From NCBI GenBank assembly GCA_030601845.1, contig JAUWAY010000022.1:1-42452 (forward strand): a stretch of 42,452 bases of DNA, given 5' to 3'. Positions 24,361 through 33,269 of this stretch are shown piece by piece. The notes beneath the pieces are model-generated. The model was not told where the DNA came from. It worked only from the letters and a program-made list of their open reading frames with translations, and did not search any database. The position numbers and the translations under genes were made by a program. The DNA is from Phycisphaerae bacterium. GTDB lineage: Bacteria > Planctomycetota > Phycisphaerae > Sedimentisphaerales > Anaerobacaceae. Position 1 is the stretch's first letter; the number at the start of each line of letters is the position of its first letter.

Positions 24361-24669
24361 TTACGCAATAAGCGCAAAGGCATCGCTGACATCCATACCT
24401 TCGCTGATACCCAGGGTCTGGGCCTTTTCGTTTGACTTTGTAACTTTTCGATTTGGAAAGCGCTCAAGCGTTCCGATAGGATTATCCGGTGTGCTCTCCA
24501 CTATTGCGGCGGCGACACCGTAACGCTGGCAGGCATCGGCATCAATCGCAGGGCAGGCCAGAAAACCTTTGGCCCCGGCCGCCAGCAGAATATTAAACCC
24601 GGCCCATTTGACCTGCACACCCTCTACCGAACCGTTCGCCGTCCGATATGTCTTTGTATGCACTTCCAT
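24361..24669 (-). CDS. DUF1805 family protein
   Basis: A 102-residue cytoplasmic protein matching DUF1805 (YunC-like). The start resembles VKWAGFNILLAAGAKGFLAC (about 20-39), a mid region AAAIVESTPDNPIGTL follows, and the end is the usual LGISEGMDVSDAFALI. AGAGGAG precedes ATG at 24669. Molecular function is not known. Confidence 0.75.
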   Translation of the reverse strand: MEVHTKTYRTANGSVEGVQVKWAGFNILLAAGAKGFLACPAIDADACQRYGVAAAIVESTPDNPIGTLERFPNRKVTKSNEKAQTLGISEGMDVSDAFALIA

Positions 24670-24712
24670 TATTCTCCTCTTTTGTCATTCCTCGTGCACT
24701 TCATAATTCGAA

Positions 24713-24761
24713 ATTCCTTGTTCCGCCGTAAGGCGTCCCCAAGCGGAGATATTCGATATTC
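24713..24761 (-). repeat. 49-bp exact dispersed repeat, copy 2
   Basis: Identical, in opposite orientation, to 7052-7100. It sits in the gap between the phosphohexomutase and DUF1805 genes. The two copies are 17.6 kb apart. Confidence 0.9.
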
Positions 24762-24768
24762 CTTGTGG

Positions 24769-26139
24769 TCATACTGGCTTGCCGAGCTGCCCCTCGATTT
24801 CCGACAGCTTCTCATCGAGCAGCTCCTTGCTCCGGGCCTCGATGTTTAGTCGTAGCAGCGGCTCGGTATTGCTCGGCCGACAATTAAACCACCACTGTTT
24901 ATACCACACGGTAACGCCGTCAAAGTTGTCGATTTGGCCATCGCTATATCTTTTAGCAAGCTTATCCATCTTGGCCTGCTTATCATCTACCTCGAAGTTC
25001 ACCTCACCGCTGCTGTAGTATCTCCGCAATGGCTTGACCAGCTTGCTTATCGGCACATTTGCTTCACTGACAATGTTCAATACGTGCACCAGCGTAATCA
25101 TCCCTGAATCAGCATAGTAGTTGTCGCGATAATAGAAGTGTCCGGAAAGTTCGCCGCCGAATATAGCGTGCGAATCCCGCATCGCCTTCTTCATAAAAGC
25201 ATGTCCCACCCGCTCGCGGCGCGGCGTTCCGCCGTTTTTAACAATCTCTTCGGCAACGACAAGACTGCTCCGTAAATCATAAACAACCGTCGACTTCGGC
25301 TCGGCCCCCAAAAAATACGGCACCATCAAAGCCGTCATCAAATCACAGCCGATAGTGGCACCTTTCTGGTCAACCATCATCAGCCTGTCGGCGTCACCGT
25401 CGAAGCAAACCCCGAATTCGCACTTTCTCCTTTTGACCGCCGACTTTACTTGGGCCAGGTTTTTTTCTACCAGGGGGTTCGGCTCGTGCTTGAATTTGCC
25501 GGTATGCTCGAAATTAAGACCGACTATTTCTATCGGTAAATCGCCAAAAATCGCCGGCACCATCTTCCCCGCCATCCCATTGGAAGCGTCAATAGCTATC
25601 TTCATTTCTCTTATATTCGGCTTGAGAAATTTCAGCACATGTTTTTTGTACTCAGCGGTCAAATCGTATTTCTCTACCGAGCCGCTAACTTTACCCTTGG
25701 TATGAAGCAATGCTGTTGCGATATGCTCTATCTCTTTTAACCCCGTATCGACACTGACCGGCTTGGCCCCCAGACCCGACACCTTAAAGCCGTTATACTT
25801 CGCCGGATTATGCGAAGCCGTTACCTGCACACCGCCGCAGGTGCCCAGATGATTGATGGCAAAGTACATCTGCGGCGTGTCAATCATCCCTATATCAATT
25901 ACATTTGCCCCGGATGTATTCATTCCTTTCATAAGCGCCCGCGCCAGGGCCTCGCTGTGCGTTCTCATATCGCGACCGACGCACAGCGACTGTGCATTGG
26001 CCTGACCACGCTCGTAGCCGGTAAGAAGGGAGCGCAAAAATCGCGCTGCTGCATAACCGACTTTCCACGCATCCTCTTCATTGAGTTGGTCGGGATAAAC
26101 GCCCCTTATATCGTATGCCTTGAAAATTGTAGCATCCAT
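24769..26139 (-). CDS. Phosphomannomutase/phosphoglucomutase
   Basis: A 456-residue alpha-D-phosphohexomutase that interconverts mannose-6-P or glucose-6-P and the 1-phosphates, for polysaccharide and nucleotide-sugar synthesis. All four domain marks are visible. Phosphoserine loop: VTASHNPAKYNGFK (Ser109). Metal loop: FDGDADR (about 240-246). Sugar loop: GGELSGHFYY (about 321-330). Phosphate loop: RPSNTEPLLRL (about 424-434). ATG at 26139 follows GGGAG and starts with the typical IFKAYDIRG; the longer frame to 26166 is rejected. Whether mannose or glucose is preferred cannot be told. Confidence 0.94.
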   Translation of the reverse strand: MDATIFKAYDIRGVYPDQLNEEDAWKVGYAAARFLRSLLTGYERGQANAQSLCVGRDMRTHSEALARALMKGMNTSGANVIDIGMIDTPQMYFAINHLGTCGGVQVTASHNPAKYNGFKVSGLGAKPVSVDTGLKEIEHIATALLHTKGKVSGSVEKYDLTAEYKKHVLKFLKPNIREMKIAIDASNGMAGKMVPAIFGDLPIEIVGLNFEHTGKFKHEPNPLVEKNLAQVKSAVKRRKCEFGVCFDGDADRLMMVDQKGATIGCDLMTALMVPYFLGAEPKSTVVYDLRSSLVVAEEIVKNGGTPRRERVGHAFMKKAMRDSHAIFGGELSGHFYYRDNYYADSGMITLVHVLNIVSEANVPISKLVKPLRRYYSSGEVNFEVDDKQAKMDKLAKRYSDGQIDNFDGVTVWYKQWWFNCRPSNTEPLLRLNIEARSKELLDEKLSEIEGQLGKPV

Positions 26140-26216
26140 CTTGTAAACTCCCGTAGCTTTTAGCATTCAGCCCAAAAGCTAAAAGACAAAATACTGTTGA
26201 GCTCAAAATTCCACAG

Positions 26217-26258
26217 CTTTACGTTTTTCGTTTTACGCTTTTCACTTTTTACTATACA
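26217..26258. repeat. Heptamer array (6 units) upstream of the mutase gene
   Basis: CTTTACG, TTTTTCG, TTTTACG, CTTTTCA, CTTTTTA, CTATACA. It lies about 80 nt before the mutase start in the gap shared with the end of acr3. Confidence 0.7.
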
Positions 26259-26412
26259 CCGCTCCCACGAGGAATGTCAACAACAAATGAACTGCCGGGA
26301 AAGGGCACCTTTAATTGACAGTAAAAATTGTTGCATAGTGACTGGTACCGTCTGTAGCCAAAACCACGCTTAAAAACCAGGGTAGGAACTCACACTTTAG
26401 CGAGCCTGAACG

Positions 26413-27615
26413 CTATCTCGAAAACCATTTTTCGGTGCGCAAACATACCTTGACCAACATCAACATAACCGGCACTTCAATAAGCACGCCAACTACTGTA
26501 GCCAGAGCGGCTCCGGAGGATAGGCCAAACAACATCGTCGCTGTGGCTATCGCAACCTCGAAATGATTGGATGCACCTATCATCGCAGATGGGGCTGCGT
26601 CCCGGTATTGAAGTCTCAAAACCTTTGATAGCCCATAACCCAGCCAAAAGATGAGGTTGGTCTGGATGAATAGCGGTATCGCAATCCACAAAATCGTCAA
26701 AGGATTGGAAAGAATAGTTTCGCCCTTAAAAGAAAACAGAAGAACGAGGGTTATAAGAAGGGCAATAATTGTAATGGGCGTAAGGAAATGCAGGAATTTC
26801 TCCTTGAACCATTCTTCGCCTTTAGTAGAGATGATGAATTTTCGAGATAAGTAGCCTGCAACCAGTGGCAAGGCGACATATATAGCAATCGATAACAGTA
26901 ATGCCTGCCAGGGTACAGGCAGCCTGCCGACACCCAGTAGAAATCCACCTAAAGGACCATAAAGAAACAACATCGTAAGAGAATTGATTGCCACCATTAC
27001 CAGCGTGTGACCATCGTTGCCTTTGGCCAGATAACCCCATACAAGAACCATCGCTGTGCAGGGAGCAATCCCCAAAAGAATACAACCTGCAAGGTAACTG
27101 CGCCACAGCGGCACCTCCAGAACCTTCACTCCCTCGACCTCAATAACTTTTCCAACTCCATAGGTGGCACCAACCGGCAGGTCAAGTCCAAAAGGCATCC
27201 TCACATTGTCGACCATATCAGGCCCAATCAAACCATAGAACACCGTGCCGAGAAAAAACACCGATATCAAATACATAGTAAAGGGCTTGACTGCCCAATT
27301 GACAAAAAGGGTCAGTCCTACTGGTTTTATACTTTTACCCGCCTTTAGCACCTCGGCAAAATCGATTTTCACCATGATGGGATACATCATAAAGAACAGG
27401 CAAACAGCAATCGGGATTGATATGACCGGTGCCTGATTAACATAAATCGCCAGGCCATCAAGCCACCTGGCAAATCCCGGGCCAATCTTGCCCAAAATCA
27501 TGCCACCCCCTATGCACAAAAACACCCACAAGGTAAGGTATTTTTCAAAAACACTAAGCCCCTTTGCGTTTTTCGTGGTATGTAGCTCTTCTTGCACTGT
27601 TTTATCCTCTGTCAC
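26413..27615 (-). CDS. acr3: ACR3-family arsenite efflux permease
   Basis: A 400-residue inner-membrane carrier with about ten membrane segments that exports arsenite using the proton gradient. Family marks are the conserved cysteine in [20 protein letters not shown] (about residue 182) and the [13 protein letters not shown] segment (about 345). The arsR gene lies 84 nt upstream on the same strand, giving an arsR-acr3 operon. No arsC reductase, arsA or arsM is present, so the pair alone would handle As(III). Confidence 0.94.
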   Translation of the reverse strand: MTEDKTVQEELHTTKNAKGLSVFEKYLTLWVFLCIGGGMILGKIGPGFARWLDGLAIYVNQAPVISIPIAVCLFFMMYPIMVKIDFAEVLKAGKSIKPVGLTLFVNWAVKPFTMYLISVFFLGTVFYGLIGPDMVDNVRMPFGLDLPVGATYGVGKVIEVEGVKVLEVPLWRSYLAGCILLGIAPCTAMVLVWGYLAKGNDGHTLVMVAINSLTMLFLYGPLGGFLLGVGRLPVPWQALLLSIAIYVALPLVAGYLSRKFIISTKGEEWFKEKFLHFLTPITIIALLITLVLLFSFKGETILSNPLTILWIAIPLFIQTNLIFWLGYGLSKVLRLQYRDAAPSAMIGASNHFEVAIATATMLFGLSSGAALATVVGVLIEVPVMLMLVKVCLRTEKWFSR

Positions 27616-27699
27616 TTATTCAGCTATGGTATAAGTTTTATGCACAATATTTGCCGGCTTTTTCCAATCCGTTCTCTACTCCACAGTAAAACTCACGGA

Positions 27700-28032
27700 C
27701 TAAAGGGCACTGAGCAGCTTTTTGTTGTCCTTGAGCTGCTGCTTCAAACAGGCGGTTGTGCACGAGAAGAAATCGAGAATACAGGGTGCCTTAAGTTTGT
27801 AAATGACCTTGAGGCCTTCCTTCCGATACTCTAATATGCCGGCGGAAACCATAACAGAAAGATGCCGCGAGACATTCGACCTCTCAGAACCAATGTATTC
27901 AGCAATATCGCAGACGCATTGCTCACCGTCTTTTAGAAAATCGATAATTGCAATCCGCAAGGGATGTGCTATCGCCTTTGCAATCTCCGCCTGCTTTTCA
28001 AATATCAACTGCTTTTTCTTACTTAACATCAT
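27700..28032 (-). CDS. arsR: ArsR/SmtB-family metalloid-responsive repressor
   Basis: A winged-helix repressor of about 110 residues. The metalloid site CVCDIA lies in the third helix (about 39-44), as in arsenic-sensing ArsR proteins. The recognition helix is SERSNVSRHLSVMV. Another Cys pair (FFSCTTAC) near residue 92 may add ligands. It should release DNA on binding As(III) and derepress acr3. Two ATGs in a row start it, with GGAG just upstream; the second is better spaced. An AT-rich imperfect palindrome in the promoter is a plausible operator. Confidence 0.92.
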   Translation of the reverse strand: MMLSKKKQLIFEKQAEIAKAIAHPLRIAIIDFLKDGEQCVCDIAEYIGSERSNVSRHLSVMVSAGILEYRKEGLKVIYKLKAPCILDFFSCTTACLKQQLKDNKKLLSAL

Positions 28033-28057
28033 GCAACTCCAGTTAAATGATTATGTG

Positions 28058-28085
28058 ATTATATACTCATATAGTAATATATAGT
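28058..28085 (-). promoter_or_regulatory. Putative arsR promoter and operator
   Basis: Minus-strand TATAAT (28063-28058) serves as -10. Immediately upstream lies an AT-rich imperfect inverted repeat, ATATACTC..TAATATAT (about 28061-28082), where an ArsR operator would block polymerase. The -35 box is poor. Confidence 0.4.
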
Positions 28086-28273
28086 TCTGTTAAAAACGAA
28101 TATTTTTTGAAAAATTTTTGCAGCTATTTCACGGTCCAGCGGAGTGTTACATATCTTTATGTAGTTTTTTTCATTGGGTTATGATAGGAAACCAAACAGT
28201 GAGCAGGTCTTTTTGCTTGATGACTGTTCGTTATTTCTCTAAACTTAAAGTATTACTTTTAGGAGACTTAAAA

Positions 28274-29254
28274 ATGAGAAAGCTTATTTTTATAGTTATC
28301 TGTGCATATAGCTTGCCTCTGGCGTTTGCCCAGGATAAGCCGATTTCCAGATTCGAGAAGGTTGTCAACAAAATGGTCAAGGCCATCAATGAAAAAGATT
28401 ACGCAGCTACCGGAGAAGATTTTGACCGGAATATGGAAGAATTCTTTCCGTTGGAGAAGAGAAAGCCATTTTTTGAAAACCTATCAGCTCAATATGGCAA
28501 AATCCGAAAATTTGATGAGCCACGACTGACTCCACCCAACCAGGCGATTTTTGCTGCGCACTGCGAGCATGGGAAGCTGGATATAAAGGTTTGGCTGGAC
28601 GAGAAAGACAAGGTTATCGGGTTATTGTTCCTGCCGCATAAGCCGGATATACCCATTCCGGAAAAACACCAAACTAAACTATCTTTGCCTTTTAAAGGTA
28701 AATGGCTGGTTTTCTGGGGAGGCGATACCAAAGAGCTCAATCTACATCACGATGCTCCTAATCAGAAGTTTGCTTTTGATTTTCTTGGTGTTGGTGCTGA
28801 TGGCAAAACCTGCAACGATAGCAGTAATACTAACGAAGATTACTACGCCTTTGGCAGAGAAATTTTAGCACCAGCCGATGGAGTTGTTACCGATGTCATC
28901 AATGGAGTCAGGGACAATGTACCTGGGTCTATGAACCCTTATTCAGCGTTGGGCAACGCTGTACTTATTCAGCATAGTGAGAATGAAGTATCGGTTCTCG
29001 CCCATTTGAAACTCGATAGTATAAAAGTAAAGGTCGGCGATAAGGTCAGGGCCGGACAGGTCATAGGGCTTTGCGGAAACTCGGGTAACTCCTCTGAGCC
29101 GCACCTGCATTACCACCTTCAGAATACACCAATAATACAGGATGGCACCGGAATAAAGTGCTATTTCCAGAAAGTAAACCTGATAAAGGACGGTAAAGAC
29201 CAGCCCAAGGTCAATTATTCGCCGATAAAAAGGGACATCATCGCAGCCGAGTAG
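28274..29254 (+). CDS. Exported M23-family (LytM-type) metallopeptidase
   Basis: A protein of about 326 residues with a signal peptide (1-20, ending PLAFAQD). The N-terminal domain (about 25-125) resembles DUF3887-like accessory domains. The M23 domain (about 150-310) shows HHDAPNQKFAFDFLG for the first zinc ligands, ILAPADGVV, and the late HLHYHLQ motif. M23 enzymes cut peptidoglycan cross-links or act as scaffolds. ATG at 28274 follows AGGAG by 8 nt, while the longer frame from 28118 has neither ribosome binding site nor signal sequence. Confidence 0.85.
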   Translation: MRKLIFIVICAYSLPLAFAQDKPISRFEKVVNKMVKAINEKDYAATGEDFDRNMEEFFPLEKRKPFFENLSAQYGKIRKFDEPRLTPPNQAIFAAHCEHGKLDIKVWLDEKDKVIGLLFLPHKPDIPIPEKHQTKLSLPFKGKWLVFWGGDTKELNLHHDAPNQKFAFDFLGVGADGKTCNDSSNTNEDYYAFGREILAPADGVVTDVINGVRDNVPGSMNPYSALGNAVLIQHSENEVSVLAHLKLDSIKVKVGDKVRAGQVIGLCGNSGNSSEPHLHYHLQNTPIIQDGTGIKCYFQKVNLIKDGKDQPKVNYSPIKRDIIAAE

Positions 29255-29277
29255 ATATGTGTGAGTCGATAGCGAAG

Positions 29278-30753
29278 TTAATATTTTTTTCTAAACCTTG
29301 CGGCGGGGATATTTAAGAGTTTGCGATACTTTGCGATGGTTCGTCGGGCCAGATTTCCAATGCCCGCCGCTGCTAATTTATTGCGTATCCGGTCGTCACT
29401 CAAAGGTTTGGCTTTATCTTCGGCATCGATAATCTGCTGCAGTTCAGCCCTTATGGCTTCCCAACTATGGCCCTTGCCCGTGTCGTCTTCCATGCCGCCG
29501 CTAAAGAATTTCCGCAGCGGCAGTATCCCCCACGAGCACTGCACGTATTTGCCCGCAACAGCCCGAGAAACGGTAGCCAGATGAACCCCAACCTCATCTG
29601 CAACCTTTGACATCGGCAGCGGCTTAAGATGCAACCGGCCCTTCTCGAAAAACTCCATCTGGAATTTCACCACCGACCGCGCCACTTTAAGCAGCGTGTT
29701 CTTTCGCTGCTCTATCGCATCTATAATCCATTGAGCAGAGCGAATACTATTTTGCAAAAAATCTTTTGTTTTTTTACCGACCTTGGTGTCTTTGGCCATC
29801 TTTGCGTAGTAGCTACTCACTCGCAAGCTCGGTAAATTAGTATCGGCCAGTCGCACAGAATAGCCCCCTGAATCATCAGACGATTCCACTATCACATCGG
29901 CGGTAACAGGACGGTTTCGGTCCCGGCCTACCTGCAGCCCCGGAGAGGTGTCAAGCTTGGCTAAACGCTCAATCGCACGATTGATTGCTTCAATACTGCA
30001 ATTCATCTTCCTGGCAATATCCGGCAGGCGATTCTCAAGCAGCTTATCCATATACTCAGCGACCAATTCGGCCTCAAAACTCATATCATCACCGCTCTGG
30101 GCCATCTGGATAAGCAGGCATTCCTTCAGGTCGCGGGCTCCGACGCCCGCCGGCTCTAACTTTTGCACAAGCTCCAGCGCCTCTCTCAAATCATCCAGTG
30201 TGAAATCAGCTCTATCCTTGTTGTGCAGCTGCTCCAGCCGAATGGTCAGATACCCCCTGTTGTCAATATAATCTATAATTATACTGCCGGCTTTTTTCAC
30301 TGACCTGGCGGCCTCGACCAGTCCCCACTGCTCAACCAGGTGTTCGTGCAGCGACTGCGGCGGCGCAATGGTATTTTTTATCGCCTCAAGCTTCTTATCC
30401 GGCTCCTCACTTATGCTGCGGCGCCGGAAGGGACCCGCCTGGTTCATATAGTCTTCAAAACCATCGTCAAGACTATCAAGGCGTTCAAATTCTGCTGCCC
30501 TTTTGCCCTCTGCTGCAGCAACCAAATCTCGCTCATCAGTATCCTCCGGGGGCTGTTGCTGCTCGACAGAGTCGGTGTCTTCGGGATTTGACGGCTCATC
30601 TATTTCCAGGACAGGATTGCTGTTGAGCTCCTGTTCGATTCGCTCCTGAAGGGCAAGGATTGAAAGCTGGAGGATTTCCATCGATTGAATCATACGGGGA
30701 GCCAGCTTCATCCGCTGCTCCAGCCGCATCTGTCCTATCATCTCCAACATCAT
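29278..30753 (-). CDS. rpoN: RNA polymerase sigma-54 factor
   Basis: The alternative sigma factor for enhancer-dependent promoters, about 491 residues. Region I is glutamine/leucine-rich (MRLEQRMKLAPRMIQSMEIL, about 8-27). Region II is acidic (about 55-110). The core-binding and HTH parts follow, and the RpoN box ARRTIAKYRKLL lies near the C-terminus. ATG at 30753 is preceded by AGAGGTG; the 19 residues upstream are rejected. No activator gene is near. A heptamer array and a C8 run (30780-30787) lie in the leader. Confidence 0.96.
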   Translation of the reverse strand: MMLEMIGQMRLEQRMKLAPRMIQSMEILQLSILALQERIEQELNSNPVLEIDEPSNPEDTDSVEQQQPPEDTDERDLVAAAEGKRAAEFERLDSLDDGFEDYMNQAGPFRRRSISEEPDKKLEAIKNTIAPPQSLHEHLVEQWGLVEAARSVKKAGSIIIDYIDNRGYLTIRLEQLHNKDRADFTLDDLREALELVQKLEPAGVGARDLKECLLIQMAQSGDDMSFEAELVAEYMDKLLENRLPDIARKMNCSIEAINRAIERLAKLDTSPGLQVGRDRNRPVTADVIVESSDDSGGYSVRLADTNLPSLRVSSYYAKMAKDTKVGKKTKDFLQNSIRSAQWIIDAIEQRKNTLLKVARSVVKFQMEFFEKGRLHLKPLPMSKVADEVGVHLATVSRAVAGKYVQCSWGILPLRKFFSGGMEDDTGKGHSWEAIRAELQQIIDAEDKAKPLSDDRIRNKLAAAGIGNLARRTIAKYRKLLNIPAARFRKKY

Positions 30754-30787
30754 AGAATCACACCTCTTCCCATCGTGTGCCCCCCCC

Positions 30788-30815
30788 ATTACGCAATACA
30801 ACATACGCAATACGA
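30788..30815. repeat. Heptamer array upstream of rpoN
   Basis: ATTACGC, AATACAA, CATACGC, AATACGA, located 35 nt before the rpoN start codon and preceded by eight C. Confidence 0.7.
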
Positions 30816-31215
30816 TGAAGCTCCCTGTATGTAAAATATATTCAATTGTCGACCTAAACGGATAAGCCGATTACAAAATTCTTTGCGCACTGTATTATAT
30901 CATAAATGTGCTAAAAAGACTTCAGCAATATTGGAAATTTCAAAAATCTATAAAATGAGGCACTACTATCCCCTAAAGCTCTTGAAAATTCGTTACAATC
31001 GCACCTCAAACTCTCGTGTGCCGGCATCAGGCCAAGAGTCTGCCGGCGTGTTCTCTCTGTAAACGTAACGGGCCTGACAGGAAATTTCAGGCGATAAAAA
31101 ATGCACAAAGAGACAAATTACTCTTGATTGCCTCTCGCTGAAAAGATAATTTAGCCACGGCATTTGAACACATAAGTCCGATACTTCGATAAGGAAAAAA
31201 AGGAGCAAATCTATT
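30816..31215. other. Divergent intergenic region rpoN / Gfo-Idh gene
   Basis: No gene is supported. Apart from promoters for the two divergent genes, which I cannot place with confidence, nothing recognisable is seen. AGGAG for the downstream gene is at 31201-31205. Confidence 0.5.
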
Positions 31216-32460
31216 ATGCAAACACTTAAACTCGGTTTTATCGGGGCTGGTTTTGTTGCTAAGTTTCACGCTGTGGCACTGAAGCTGGTGCGCGGGGCGG
31301 AGCTCGTGGGTGTCTATGCGCTCAAGGGCGCCGAAGAACTGGCCGCATTCGCAAGGGCAAACCAGCTTGGCCCCTGCAAGGTATATCCCAACGTGGCCGA
31401 ACTCTGCAAAAACTGCGACGTGGTGGCGGTGCTTGCGCCCAACTTCGCCCGTGTAGAACTCGTCGAGCAAATCGTAGAGGCCGTCAAGGCCGGAGCAGAG
31501 CTCAAGGGCCTTATCTGTGAAAAACCTCTCGCCCGCACTGTCGCTGAGGCCAAACGTCTCGTTGAGCTCGCCAGCCAGGCCAGCCTCCCCACTGCCTACT
31601 TCGAGAACCAAATCCACATCAAGGCAATCAGCAAGGCCCTGGCGCAGCTTGCTCCGCTGCAAAAGTTAATGGGACCCATCGCTCTGGCACGAAGCGCCGA
31701 GGAGCATGCAGGGCCTCACGAGGGCTGGTTCTGGGACCCAACACGGCAGGGCGGCGGTGTCCTCTCCGATATGGGCTGCCATAGCATTGCCGTCTCGTGG
31801 TTCGTCCTCAACCCGCCCGGCAAACCGCCGACCTTTCTCGAACCGGTCTCGGTGAACGCCGAGACCTCCCTGCTAAAGTGGGGTCAGCCCAGGTACCGCC
31901 GGCAATTGCTCGACCGAATGGGCGTCGATTACGCCAAAACACCCGCTGAGGACTTCGCCACCGGCATCGTAACCTTTCGCAACCCCGAAACCAGCCAGCT
32001 CGTAAAGGCCCAGTTCACCAACTCCTGGATGTACGACAAGCAGGGCCTGCGCCTGCTCATAGATGGGCTCGGACCCGGCTACGCCTTCGAGCTCAACTCC
32101 CTGAGCTCTCCGCTTGAGGTCTTCATCGGCGACGAGGCAGCTGAAGCTGTAGCCGATGCTGAAGGCGCACTCGAAAAGGCAACCGCCTCACGTGGCCTGC
32201 TGACCATTCAGCCGAACGAAGCCGACCTCTATGGTTACGTCGATGAGCTTGCCGATGCCCGTAACGCCTTTCTCGCCGGCAAAGACGCCTTGCTGAACTG
32301 GCAGTACGGCCTCGAGATAACACGGCTCTGCCAGGCCGCCTACCTGTCCGCCGAGCGCCGCAAGACCATCGACCTCACCGACCCGGCCATTCAGCAGGAA
32401 CTTAACTCGTACACCTCCCTCATCGCCCAGGGCAGAGGCGCTGAGGTCCTGTACAAATAA
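31216..32460 (+). CDS. Gfo/Idh/MocA-family oxidoreductase
   Basis: A 414-residue NAD(P)-dependent sugar or cyclitol oxidoreductase. The N-terminal Rossmann fold has GFIGAGFVAKFHAVAL (about 7-22) and the family EKP motif ICEKPLA (about 100). The catalytic region has GGGVLSDMGCHSIAV (about 180-194), with the expected D-x-x-x-H. Substrate is unknown; such genes are abundant in planctomycetes that break down polysaccharides. AGGAG lies about 10 nt before ATG. A sampled stretch is about 60 percent GC, higher than flanking genes, as for the sulfatase at 21445. Confidence 0.92.
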   Translation: MQTLKLGFIGAGFVAKFHAVALKLVRGAELVGVYALKGAEELAAFARANQLGPCKVYPNVAELCKNCDVVAVLAPNFARVELVEQIVEAVKAGAELKGLICEKPLARTVAEAKRLVELASQASLPTAYFENQIHIKAISKALAQLAPLQKLMGPIALARSAEEHAGPHEGWFWDPTRQGGGVLSDMGCHSIAVSWFVLNPPGKPPTFLEPVSVNAETSLLKWGQPRYRRQLLDRMGVDYAKTPAEDFATGIVTFRNPETSQLVKAQFTNSWMYDKQGLRLLIDGLGPGYAFELNSLSSPLEVFIGDEAAEAVADAEGALEKATASRGLLTIQPNEADLYGYVDELADARNAFLAGKDALLNWQYGLEITRLCQAAYLSAERRKTIDLTDPAIQQELNSYTSLIAQGRGAEVLYK

Positions 32461-32555
32461 ACTGGCGTCAACAGCAGTATAAGAAATGCGGCTGCTGTAA
32501 CCGGTTGATATCTTTCAACCGTTGACCGGACAGTAGCCAAATAAGGGGTGAAAAA

Positions 32556-33161
32556 TTACTCTAATTGCTGTCTGCCGATTATTGCATCGGTAAGCATCTT
32601 GCCGCTTGCATATTCGATTGTACTGCCGGTGGCAAGGCCCCTCGCCAGCCGGGTGATTTTTACCTTCGTGGGCTTGAGCAGCGAGCTTATATACAGGGCC
32701 GTGCCGTCGCCGGCTATGTTCGGATTGGTCGCCATTATCACTTCTTTAACTTCGCCCGTCCGCACCCTCTCAACGAGCTTATCAATAGTCAAATCGCTCG
32801 GCTCGACCCCTTCCAGCGGAGCGATGTGCCCGCCAAGAACATGATAGAGCCACTTGCAGGCCCCCGTTTTTTCCAGATTTACGACATCTTTCGGCTGCTC
32901 GACAACACAAATTATAGTTTTATCCCGCCGCTCGTCCGAGCAGATTTGACAAATCTTGCTCTCTGAGAGATTGTAACAGATTTCGCAGCGTTTAATCTTG
33001 CTTTTAACATCCCGGATTGCTTCGGCGAGCCGCATTGCTTCTGTCGGCTTAGCTTTTAGTATATAAAAAGCCAGCCGCTGCGCCGTCTTAGGCCCAACCC
33101 CCGGCAGCTTACCAAACTCCTCAATCAACCTGTTCAAACTTTCTGTATAAACATGACTCAT
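32556..33161 (-). CDS. recR: Recombination protein RecR
   Basis: A 201-residue protein that with RecO and RecF loads RecA at gaps. It has the N-terminal helix-hairpin-helix (LPGVGPKTAQRLAF, about 18-31), a C4 zinc finger (CEICYNLSESKICQIC, about 57-72) and a Toprim domain with VVEQPKDVVNLEKTG and HVLGGHIAPLEGV. It lies 108 nt downstream of dnaX on the same strand. In many bacteria a ybaB/ebfC gene sits between these two; here the gap holds only a palindromic repeat. Confidence 0.97.
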   Translation of the reverse strand: MSHVYTESLNRLIEEFGKLPGVGPKTAQRLAFYILKAKPTEAMRLAEAIRDVKSKIKRCEICYNLSESKICQICSDERRDKTIICVVEQPKDVVNLEKTGACKWLYHVLGGHIAPLEGVEPSDLTIDKLVERVRTGEVKEVIMATNPNIAGDGTALYISSLLKPTKVKITRLARGLATGSTIEYASGKMLTDAIIGRQQLE

Positions 33162-33180
33162 AGCTCAAATCTGCTTTTTT

Positions 33181-33205
33181 GTCATTCCTGCGCAAGCAGG
33201 AATCC
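33181..33205. repeat. GTCATTCCTGCG..CAGGAATCC palindrome
   Basis: A perfect 8-bp inverted repeat ATTCCTGC/GCAGGAAT around GCAA. The same sequence type is found as a dispersed repeat in many bacteria. It lies between dnaX and recR, where ybaB would be expected. Confidence 0.7.
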
Positions 33206-33269
33206 ATCTTCTTTCTTTATTAATTCTTAAATCCGTGGTTACTTTTCTCTTTTCCAACAAGCGATTCTT

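Noticed and set aside
28118-28273. Longer M23 peptidase start at 28118
   Set aside because: ATG at 28274 has AGGAG and begins a proper signal peptide; the upstream part has neither.
30911-31208. Minus-strand frames between rpoN and the Gfo/Idh gene
   Set aside because: Short, without ribosome binding sites or recognisable domains, and overlapping each other.
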